From assembly GCA_020974905.1 (NCBI GenBank), contig CP087563.1, positions 3,286,001 through 3,350,000 on the forward strand: DNA of 64,000 nt, given 5' to 3'. This DNA comes from Planctomycetes bacterium syqfu (lineage in GTDB: Bacteria; Planctomycetota; Phycisphaerae; Phycisphaerales; Phycisphaeraceae). Numbering within the stretch: position 1 is the first letter of the stretch; each line of letters opens with the position of its first letter. Position numbers and translations under genes: made by a program. Of this stretch, positions 54,476 to 61,258 are shown in pieces. Below the pieces are notes generated by a model. The model ran no database searches and was not told where the DNA came from. It saw nothing but the letters and a program-made list of their open reading frames with translations.

Positions 54476-56100
54476 CTGATGGACATTTAAACAAGCTGGC
54501 TCAAGACTATCTGGATGCCGGTTTGTGTGTTTTGCCTGCGATCCGCATGGAAAAACGTCCGGCCATCGGTAAGTGGAAGCAGTTTCAGCAACGCATCCCC
54601 ACATCTGCTGAGTTGTCCTCCTGGTCGTGGAACGATGGGCTGTGCATTATCTGCGGCAAGGTATCCGGCAACCTGGAGATCATCGATTTCGATGGCGGCG
54701 GCGAGTTGTTGCCTGCATGGTTGAAGGCGATTCCCGCCGATCTCCGCAATCGCTTGGTGATCGAATCGACACCTTCCGGGGGCAGCCATGTGATCTATCA
54801 ATGTGATGTACCGATCAGTGGTAATCTCAAATTGGCCCAGCGTAAAACCGACGACACGGTTCATACCTTGATCGAAACGCGCGGTGAAGGTGGGCTGTTC
54901 CTGTGTGCCCCGACGCATGCCTATGAACTTACGCAAGGTGATATCGCCAATCTGCCTATTCTCACGGAGACTGAGCGTGACGTACTACTGGAAGCAGCTT
55001 GGCAACTCAACGAGTATGTGTCCGAAGCAGCTACCACAGGTGCGAATGTCAGTCGCACATCGGCGAACAATTCAGACATGTACGAATTGTCTTCGCACAA
55101 TGGCCAATGTGCGTCGGACCATTCGCACAATACGACATGGAGAACCGATAGACCGGGTGATGATTTCAACAAGCGTGGTGATGTGCGTGAATGGTTGCTG
55201 AAGCACGATTGGGTGTTGGATCAACCCGGTGAAAACGAGCGTTGGCGTCGGCCCGGTAAATCCGTCAACCATTCGGCGACACTTAAAAACGGCGTGTTTT
55301 CCGTCTTCTCAACCAACGCGCATCCGTTTGAAGCTCAGAAATATTATTCACCATTCCATGTCTACACGCTCCTGGAACATAGCGGTGATTTCTCCGCTGC
55401 GGCACGGGCACTAAGCGAACTTGGCTTTGGTAGTGACGGACAGAGCAATGCCGATGTCGATATCTCAGGCATTGTCTGCCAAGGCAAACATGATCGCGAC
55501 GATGATGAGGATACTTCTTTGCGTCAAAAGATCATTGACCCTGGCCCGTTTCCTGAAGATCTGCTCACCGTGCCTGGATTCGTCGGTGATGTGGTGGATT
55601 ACACCTTGCAGAACGCTCATCGCTATCAACCCGTTCTAGCACTGGCTGGCGCCATTATGCTTCAGGCAGTCTTGGCTGCACGCAAAGTGCGCGATGAACG
55701 TGGCAATCGCACCAATCTTTACATCATCGGCATTGCGCTCTCCAGTGCTGGTAAGGATAAACCACGTGAAGTCAACGACACCATTCTCGAACAGGCTGAC
55801 GTAGACCTGTTGGGTAACGAAGAAGTGACCAGCGATGCTGCAATACTCACCGCGCTGGAAACACGTCCGGCGATTCTGTTTCAGTTCGACGAGTTTGGAC
55901 GTTACCTGCGGACCATGGGTGATCCACGCACATCGCCCAATATCTATAGTGCCATCACCACCTTCATGCGATTGTTCACCAATGCGAATCGCACCTACCG
56001 TGGCAAAGGTTATGCCGATGCCAAACGCAATAAAAGTATTGTCCAACCCTGCGCTGTATCTATGGCACCAGTACACCACGTGCCATGTATGAAAGCCTGA
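54466..56100 (+). CDS. Primase-polymerase/DUF3987-like replication protein, N-terminal part (frameshifted)
   Basis: 544 residues. N-terminal Prim-Pol domain (about 1-190: CVLPAIRMEKRPAIGKWKQFQQRIPT; IIDFDGGGE; STPSGGSHVIYQ), a linker, then a DUF3987-like helicase-type domain (SSAGKDKPREVNDTI as Walker A-like; ILFQFDEFGRYLRTM as Walker B-like). The frame fails near 56058: after QPCAV the zero frame gives a short unrelated tail, while the -1 frame reads YGTSTPRAMYESLTKEGIEDGF, joining smoothly to the next entry. Intact length would be about 765. Confidence 0.82.
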   Translation: MQLTDGHLNKLAQDYLDAGLCVLPAIRMEKRPAIGKWKQFQQRIPTSAELSSWSWNDGLCIICGKVSGNLEIIDFDGGGELLPAWLKAIPADLRNRLVIESTPSGGSHVIYQCDVPISGNLKLAQRKTDDTVHTLIETRGEGGLFLCAPTHAYELTQGDIANLPILTETERDVLLEAAWQLNEYVSEAATTGANVSRTSANNSDMYELSSHNGQCASDHSHNTTWRTDRPGDDFNKRGDVREWLLKHDWVLDQPGENERWRRPGKSVNHSATLKNGVFSVFSTNAHPFEAQKYYSPFHVYTLLEHSGDFSAAARALSELGFGSDGQSNADVDISGIVCQGKHDRDDDEDTSLRQKIIDPGPFPEDLLTVPGFVGDVVDYTLQNAHRYQPVLALAGAIMLQAVLAARKVRDERGNRTNLYIIGIALSSAGKDKPREVNDTILEQADVDLLGNEEVTSDAAILTALETRPAILFQFDEFGRYLRTMGDPRTSPNIYSAITTFMRLFTNANRTYRGKGYADAKRNKSIVQPCAVSMAPVHHVPCMKA

Positions 56101-56750
56101 CGAAGGAAGGTATCGAAGATGGCTTTGTCGGACGCCTGCTCTTTTTTGAAACCCTGACGCGGCCATCGCGTGAACGTCGTAAAGCCACTGATCCTCCGGA
56201 ACGCCTGATTGAAACCGCACGTTGGTGGAAACATTTTTCACCGACTGGTGGCAATATTGAATCCGTCTACCCCAAGCCACGGATCATCGAAAGCACCGAT
56301 GATGCCGATGCAATTTTTGACGACTTGGCTCAGCGGTCCGATGTGCAGATGGCCCATGATGAAAGCTATGCACCAATCTGGGGACGTGCTGAGGAAAAAG
56401 CATGTCGCCTGGCATTGATCTATGCATGTAGTTGCTGCAAGGAAAATCCTGTCATTGATGCAGACGCCGCGCAATGGGCATGCCGCGTCTCCGAGTACAC
56501 CACACAACGCACCGTTTTCATTGCCAGCCAATGGATCGCTGAAGGCCTTTTTGATGCCAAGCAGAAGAAGGTGTTACGCGCGATCCGTGAGGCTGGCACG
56601 ATCTCACAGGGTGATTTATGTCATCGGACGCAGTACTTAACACCCAAGGATCGCAACGAAATTTTAGAGAACCTGCGGTTAACCGGCTTGATCCGTTGCA
56701 AGCCCGTTGAAACGCGTGGTCGACCCCGTACTGAGTATGAAGCCATTTAG
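56085..56750 (+). CDS. Prim-Pol/DUF3987-like replication protein, C-terminal part (frameshifted)
   Basis: 221 residues continuing the preceding protein: remaining helicase part and a C-terminal winged helix (VLRAIREAGTISQGDLCHRTQYLTPKDRNEILENLRLTGLI). The ATG at 56085 is internal to the conserved segment and has no Shine-Dalgarno, so separate translation is unlikely. One missing base between 56057 and 56061 would explain the break. Confidence 0.78.
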   Translation: MYESLTKEGIEDGFVGRLLFFETLTRPSRERRKATDPPERLIETARWWKHFSPTGGNIESVYPKPRIIESTDDADAIFDDLAQRSDVQMAHDESYAPIWGRAEEKACRLALIYACSCCKENPVIDADAAQWACRVSEYTTQRTVFIASQWIAEGLFDAKQKKVLRAIREAGTISQGDLCHRTQYLTPKDRNEILENLRLTGLIRCKPVETRGRPRTEYEAI

Positions 56751-56753
56751 TGT

Positions 56754-57003
56754 CAAGTGCTTTGAAAGAAGGTCAACGTATGAAAAAAGGTTTTCTATTT
56801 AACATGATGCAAAAAGATAGTTTACAAACGTGCCGACCCTTTTTTCTTTTTTCAATCCCTGTTAGAGACCCAGAAAGGAAAAGTGCAGATCGCAATAGGG
56901 TTGGAAAAAAGAAAAAAGGGTCAGGAAGAATGTAAGTATATATATTTTTATTATTTATATACATACCTTTTTTCACTTCTTTGACCTTCTTTCAAACCAC
57001 TTG
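56754..57003. repeat. Nested inverted-repeat structure after the early operon
   Basis: Outer arms CAAGTG-N-TTTGAAAGAAGGTCAA (56755-56776) with TTGACCTTCTTTCAAA-N-CACTTG (56981-57002); next TGAAAAAAGGT (56781-56791) with ACCTTTTTTCA (56965-56975); inner perfect 19-bp arms GACCCTTTTTTCTTTTTTC (56835-56853) and GAAAAAAGAAAAAAGGGTC (56904-56922). This fills the gap 56751-57080 and may act as a terminator or be a MITE-like insertion. Confidence 0.75.
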
Positions 57004-57080
57004 GCAAAAATGTCATGATCCATTAACACCCCTTGTCGTCCCTCGTTGGGATATGAATCAATCTATGTAAAGGATTTTTT

Positions 57081-57332
57081 ATGAGTGAACCGTGCTGTTT
57101 TAATTGTGTCTGTTTTGTACCTGTTCGACAGGAGCATGACGAGAATATGGACCAGGAACAGGTGAATCCGATTCCTGGTATCTGTCGTTACTATCCACCT
57201 GCGCCCTGTCCCATGGGCAGGGATGATAAATTATTTCGGGATGCAACGTGGCCCATCGTGGTTTCTTCTGATTGGTGTAGTTACCACAGATCCGGCTCAC
57301 ATAGACAACCTATGAATGGGCCTCTCTACTAA
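57081..57332 (+). CDS. Small cysteine-rich protein of unknown function
   Basis: 83 residues. CCFNCVCFVPVRQ at the N terminus and GICRYYPPAPCP in the middle, with a later WCSYH; the spaced cysteines could bind zinc or a metal cluster. RBS AAAGGA. Proteins of this pattern occur in phages of diverse bacteria; role unknown. Confidence 0.6.
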   Translation: MSEPCCFNCVCFVPVRQEHDENMDQEQVNPIPGICRYYPPAPCPMGRDDKLFRDATWPIVVSSDWCSYHRSGSHRQPMNGPLY

Positions 57333-57348
57333 ACCGTGTAATCCACGC

Positions 57349-57438
57349 ATCTGCGCCAATGACGCAGATAAGGAACTGTATGTCTCACTGATAAATTGTA
57401 TCAGTGAGGGAATTCCCATCTGCGTCTTAGACGCAGAT
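57349..57438. promoter_or_regulatory. Cluster of three palindromes upstream of the methyltransferase gene
   Basis: ATCTGCG-N7-CGCAGAT (57349-57369); CTCACTGATA-AATTG-TATCAGTGAG (57384-57408); ATCTGCGTC-TTA-GACGCAGAT (57418-57438). The outer two share arms, so arm 2 can also pair with arm 3 around the central hairpin. The central palindrome is copy 2 of the one at 50007. Confidence 0.72.
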
Positions 57439-57500
57439 AGAACGGTGGGGAATTGGACCGCTGTTGCAAAGCCAATACGCCATCAAGCATGCTCGCCACA

Positions 57501-57643
57501 CATCGCCACACGTTGGCCCTTGTGGCGTTCGGGCTAAGGCGCCGCCCGATACCACTAAAGCCGAGGTCAGCCACAGGGGCCAACGTGGGCCGACCAGGCA
57601 TGGTTCCTTCCCGGCAACCACCTTTGTGATGTCGCGGGAACCA
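57501..57643 (+). ncRNA. Candidate structured RNA or folded DNA region
   Basis: Non-coding stretch with a long stem CACGTTGGCCCTTGTGGC (57509-57526) and GCCACAGGGGCCAACGTG (57570-57587), one mismatch, enclosing CGGGC...GCCCG, followed by GGTTCC-TT-CCCG...CGGGAACC (57602-57642). No reading frame with a plausible start fits. RNA versus DNA function cannot be decided from one sequence. Confidence 0.4.
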
Positions 57644-57720
57644 GCCACGTTATTAGACAGACTTGCCGAAAAACGCGCGCAAAATTTTTAAGCAAAAAAC
57701 ACTATTTTTAAAGGGATATT

Positions 57721-59091
57721 ATGACGGCAACTCAGGACATCGTCACTTCCAATTTCAAAGTTGAGCTTCGCAACATCGAGGATGTCAAGCCCTACGAACG
57801 CAACCCACGTCTGAATGACAAGGCAGTGGATGCCGTGGCTGCATCGTTGTCGGAGTTTGGGTTCCGGCAGCCCATCGTCATTGACGAAGACGGTGTGATC
57901 ATCGCTGGCCACACGCGATGGAAGGCTGCCAAGAAGCTGGGCCTGGCCAAGGTGCCCGTGCATGTCGCCACCGATCTATCGCCCGATCAGGTTCGTGCGT
58001 ATCGCCTGGCTGACAACCGCACAGGTGAAATCGCCGAGTGGGATTTGTCGATCCTGCCTATTGAACTCAACGAACTGCGCGAGGGTGGATTCGACATGGA
58101 CATTTTGTCCTTCGACGAAGAGGAATTGGGTAAGCTCATGACCGAAGCCCAAGGCGTGTCGGAAGGCTTGACTGATCCTGATTCCATCCCTGAACCACCG
58201 GATGAAGCAACTACACAAAAGGGTGATATTTGGATACTTGGTAACCATCGTTTGATGTGTGGCGACAGCAGTTCGGAGGAAGATTTGGACCGTCTGTTGG
58301 ATGGCGCAACCATTGATCTTCTAGCGTGTGATCCCCCCTATAATGTGAGAGTTGAACCGCGCAGTAGCACGGCCATCGCTGCCGGACTCAGCTCCTTTGG
58401 TGACAAGAAAACCCAACTCCATCACCAAGGTTTCGACAAAGCACGCGGTGCCACCGACGGGAAAAAGGCCAAGCAAAAAATGCGAGCCAAGGATCGCCCC
58501 TTGGCAAACGATTTTGTGAGTGACGAAGACTTTGACAGAATGCTCCTTGCCTGGTTTGCCAACGCGTCGCGCGTGATGAAGCCTGGGTCTTCGGCGTACA
58601 TCTGGGGAGGCTATGCCAACCTGGCCAACTATCCAGCGCCGATCAAGGCTGCAGGACTCTACTTCAGCCAGTGCGTCATCTGGGACAAACAGCATCCAGT
58701 CCTTACGCGCAAAGACTTTATGGGAGCATTCGAGATTTGCTTTTACGCTTGGAAGGAAGGCGCGGGCCATCAGTTCTATGGTCCTAACAATGCTACAGAC
58801 TTGTGGCATGTAAAAAAGGTGAACCCACAGGCCATGGTGCATTTGACGGAGAAACCCGTCGAATTAGCTGTTCGCTGCATCCAATACTCGTCCAAACCTG
58901 GCGACAACGTCCTGGATCTGTTCGGTGGCAGCGGTTCTACTCTCATGGGTTGTGAGCAGACCGGACGTCACGCCTTCCTGATGGAAATCGATCCGCTATA
59001 CGCAGATGTCATTGTCAAACGGTGGGAGGAGTTTAGCGGCAAGAAAGCCAAACGAATTGCCGCCAAACAGTCGCCCGACTCAAAAGCCTGA
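57721..59091 (+). CDS. ParB domain fused to beta-class DNA methyltransferase (N4/N6)
   Basis: 456 residues. ParB-like domain at about 15-95 (VKPYERNPRLNDKAVDAVAASLSEFGFRQPIVIDEDGVIIAGHTRWKAAKKLG), then the methyltransferase: catalytic DPPYNV (about 204) ahead of the SAM motif DLFGGSGSTLMGCEQTGR (about 400), the beta-class order. Common in phages; modifies adenine or cytosine, perhaps protecting phage DNA. No cognate restriction gene is seen. RBS AAAGGGA. Confidence 0.93.
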   Translation: MTATQDIVTSNFKVELRNIEDVKPYERNPRLNDKAVDAVAASLSEFGFRQPIVIDEDGVIIAGHTRWKAAKKLGLAKVPVHVATDLSPDQVRAYRLADNRTGEIAEWDLSILPIELNELREGGFDMDILSFDEEELGKLMTEAQGVSEGLTDPDSIPEPPDEATTQKGDIWILGNHRLMCGDSSSEEDLDRLLDGATIDLLACDPPYNVRVEPRSSTAIAAGLSSFGDKKTQLHHQGFDKARGATDGKKAKQKMRAKDRPLANDFVSDEDFDRMLLAWFANASRVMKPGSSAYIWGGYANLANYPAPIKAAGLYFSQCVIWDKQHPVLTRKDFMGAFEICFYAWKEGAGHQFYGPNNATDLWHVKKVNPQAMVHLTEKPVELAVRCIQYSSKPGDNVLDLFGGSGSTLMGCEQTGRHAFLMEIDPLYADVIVKRWEEFSGKKAKRIAAKQSPDSKA

Positions 59092-59190
59092 CAACACAAT
59101 CAGCGAACAAACGCATCAATACTCCATTGATGATCTACTCATTATATCGGCAGGTTTCCAACCTCCAATATCGATTCACAAAAAGTTCAC

Positions 59191-59217
59191 GAAAAAACCC
59201 CGAGGGATGCCGGGGGT
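59191..59217 (-). terminator. Terminator of the small minus-strand gene block
   Basis: On the minus strand, ACCCCCG pairs with CGGGGT (59217-59211 with 59202-59197) and TTTTTTC follows. Confidence 0.65.
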
Positions 59218-59239
59218 AGAAAGTGGTGTTGATATGCAG

Positions 59240-59596
59240 TCAGTGATTTTCTGCGCATTGAGCCAAATGCATGAATTCGATCATGGCATCTTCATACACA
59301 ATGTCCGATACCGGGAAGGTGCGGCGGCGTCGGGTTTCGACGCATCCTCGCTCCTTTATGAATGCCATCGCCACGTTGACCTGTGTGTAAGGTGCATCGA
59401 CGGCATGGACGATTTGCTCAAGTGTGGTCCCGCCTGCGGCATGGTCTTCGATGGCGTAGGCGACTTCTCGGAAAACGTCGCGCGTGCATCGGTGGACGTA
59501 GTTGCGATCCGGTTGATGCGCGAAGGTGACACGCATCTCCAAGTGATCGTCTTGCACGCAGAAGGTCACATCACGCTGGCGTTTGCTGCGTGGCAC
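59240..59596 (-). CDS. Small protein with possible winged helix
   Basis: 118 residues. The middle (DHAAGGTTLEQIVHAVDAPYTQVNVAMAFIKERGCVETRRRRTF) has the length and pattern of a winged helix-turn-helix. Last gene of the minus-strand block; four bases after the HARE-HTH gene. Function unknown. Confidence 0.58.
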   Translation of the reverse strand: MPRSKRQRDVTFCVQDDHLEMRVTFAHQPDRNYVHRCTRDVFREVAYAIEDHAAGGTTLEQIVHAVDAPYTQVNVAMAFIKERGCVETRRRRTFPVSDIVYEDAMIEFMHLAQCAENH

Positions 59597-59599
59597 GGT

Positions 59600-60148
59600 T
59601 CAAGACTCCTTCTTATTTGCGGTGTATTGGCCACGTTCGGCTTTGGCGAATCGGCTGTCCTTGCCCTTGGTTTTGATCTCCCGGGTGATGGCTGCATGAA
59701 GTGTGTTGGCTGGGGTCAGTCCCTTGCCTGGTTGCCAAAGCTTCATCTTGATGGCCTGTTCAACGATGTCTTTGCATCGCAATGGTTCCTGATTGTCTTG
59801 GGCCAGAATATGAGCCGCTGCGTCGATCAGACTCATGGGCTTGTCACCGTCCTGGTTGCCACCTGTAGCCATAGGTTTACCTGTGTCGTGTTTGGGAATG
59901 ACCTTGGTATCTGTTGTCGCCTTGGTTTGTTTGGCCTTGGGGTTGGCCGTATTGGCGACTTGTTTGTCGTCAGCAGCTTTTCGGTGAATCCGTTGGGCAG
60001 AGCGGATTGTGATCTGCTTGCCTGTTTTGATCGTCTTGCCAAACCAGCCCTTGCCCGATGGGTGATTTTCGGTGATCTGCACCGGGACCAGTTTGCCTGC
60101 AAGGCCGACGAGGTATGTGACGCCGAGTTGGATGTCTTCTTGTTTCAT
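59600..60148 (-). CDS. HB1/HARE-HTH domain protein
   Basis: 182 residues from the ATG at 60148 (AAGGA upstream; a longer frame reaches 60178). N-terminal 55 residues may form a small beta domain (VTYLVGLAGKLVPVQI), then a basic Lys/Thr-rich linker, then a HARE-HTH fold (MSLIDAAAHILAQDNQEPLRCKDIVEQAIKMKLW...TPANTLHAAITREIKTKGKDSRFAKAERGQYTA). HARE-HTH is thought to read DNA modification and occurs in restriction enzymes and chromatin proteins; here two methyltransferases are encoded by the same element. Confidence 0.75.
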   Translation of the reverse strand: MKQEDIQLGVTYLVGLAGKLVPVQITENHPSGKGWFGKTIKTGKQITIRSAQRIHRKAADDKQVANTANPKAKQTKATTDTKVIPKHDTGKPMATGGNQDGDKPMSLIDAAAHILAQDNQEPLRCKDIVEQAIKMKLWQPGKGLTPANTLHAAITREIKTKGKDSRFAKAERGQYTANKKES

Positions 60149-60184
60149 GATTTTGTCCTTGTGGTAATGGGTAAACAAAAATGC

Positions 60185-60433
60185 TCAGCGACTTTCGTTG
60201 AGCAGGTCTTCGATTTCATGTTGTTTGCTGTGCGAGAGCGAGGCGAGTGCCTCTATCAGTTGTCTTTTGAGGCACTCAAGATCGCCTGCCATCCCGAAGT
60301 TTCCTGGTTGGCCTTTGGCGTTGATGCGGTGCTTTTCCAGTTCGAGTTCCAGCCAGAGCATGAGGCTTGTGATGTCTTTGCGGTGTTGGGCGTAGATGGC
60401 ATGGGCAGTTTGTTTTTTGTGCTTGGTGGTCAT
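60185..60433 (-). CDS. Small helical protein of unknown function
   Basis: 82 residues, helical throughout (TSLMLWLELELEKHRINAKGQPGNFGMAGDLECLKRQLIEALASLSHSKQHEIEDLL), no known motif. Nine bases after the upstream gene; part of the minus-strand block. Confidence 0.6.
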   Translation of the reverse strand: MTTKHKKQTAHAIYAQHRKDITSLMLWLELELEKHRINAKGQPGNFGMAGDLECLKRQLIEALASLSHSKQHEIEDLLNESR

Positions 60434-60442
60434 GTTGTTTCC

Positions 60443-60703
60443 TCAAATTCCGATGTCGCTTATACAGAGCAGCGCGTTGTAATAACAGGATGCTTCTTCC
60501 ATGGTTCCTTCGTAGCCGTCGAGTATTTGTTGCAGGAAGGCAGCCATCGAGAAGAGTTCGTCTTCGTCGTCTGCTTTCACCCAATGGGTGCCTTCTTTGT
60601 CGGGTTGCAGAATTTCAACTTCGATTTGCTTGGCTTCATGGGGGCGTTTGATGATAACGAAGATGCCTGTTTGTCCGGCAAATTCAATTCTTGTGATTTG
60701 CAT
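60443..60703 (-). CDS. Small acidic protein of unknown function
   Basis: 86 residues from the ATG at 60703, chosen for AGGAG ten bases upstream (open frame to 60757). Beta-rich start (MQITRIEFAGQTGIFVIIKR) then an acidic helix. Unknown. Confidence 0.6.
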   Translation of the reverse strand: MQITRIEFAGQTGIFVIIKRPHEAKQIEVEILQPDKEGTHWVKADDEDELFSMAAFLQQILDGYEGTMEEASCYYNALLCISDIGI

Positions 60704-60728
60704 GTGTTTGTATCTCCTATGCGAGGGG

Positions 60729-60923
60729 TTACTGGTTTGCCTTACGCCCAGCCTCAAAGGCTGCTTCCAACGCTTCTTTGATGCTCCAGACCGCGATGTC
60801 GTGGAAGTCCAAAGAATCGCTTTTGCGTGTCTGCAAGGTGTCGATACGCAAAATGCGTTGGGCGATTTCGTTAACCGTTGCGTCCTTGTATGCCTGTTTA
60901 CATTTGGTGGTTTTCTTGGCCAT
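60729..60923 (-). CDS. DUF6900-like small protein
   Basis: 64 residues from the ATG at 60923 (AAAGGAACC upstream; the open frame to 61043 is probably not used). VNEIAQRILRIDTLQTRKSDSLDFHDIAVWSIKEALEAAFEAGR matches my memory of a small phage/plasmid domain (DUF6900) of unknown function. First gene of the minus-strand block. Confidence 0.62.
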   Translation of the reverse strand: MAKKTTKCKQAYKDATVNEIAQRILRIDTLQTRKSDSLDFHDIAVWSIKEALEAAFEAGRKANQ

Positions 60924-61072
60924 TGCGTTGGTTCCTTTCATGCTCGCGTGACAGACACATTGAGCCATCATTCGAGACGGATTACAAGGCAACAATGCGA
61001 CATTTACCCTTATTTTTAAGGCTTTTTTTAATTCTGATGACACAAGCTACAGATCGTCCAAAAACATTGAGA

Positions 61073-61258
61073 ATGACGGCAATGACGGTGCCACAGGCTG
61101 CGCAGATTCTGTCCAAAGCATTCAATCGCAGGCTCGATGAAGAGCAGATTCAGCAAGTGGTTGATGACGGCCAGCTGCTTCGTGCCGATGGCACCTTCAG
61201 CCTGATCGACTACGTCGCGTTCCTGGCTAGACCTGAGGTGGAGGCCGACGATGAGTAA
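61073..61258 (+). CDS. Small DNA-binding-like protein upstream of terminase
   Basis: About 61 residues from 61073; starts at 61037 or 61082 are also possible and none has a strong RBS. TVPQAAQILSKAFNRRLDEEQIQQVVDDGQLLRADGTFSLIDYVAFL looks like a small helix-turn-helix. Position directly before the large terminase (eight-base overlap) suggests a small-terminase-type or accessory role, though it is short for TerS. Confidence 0.55.
   Translation: MTAMTVPQAAQILSKAFNRRLDEEQIQQVVDDGQLLRADGTFSLIDYVAFLARPEVEADDE

Noticed and set aside
57316-57537. 73-codon plus-strand frame
   Set aside because: Composed of the palindromes (ICANDAD / ICVLDAD translate the repeats); no ribosome site.
59006-60781. 591-codon plus-strand open frame
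   Set aside because: Runs from inside the methyltransferase gene across five small minus-strand genes with good ribosome sites and recognisable domains; the long translation has no domain.
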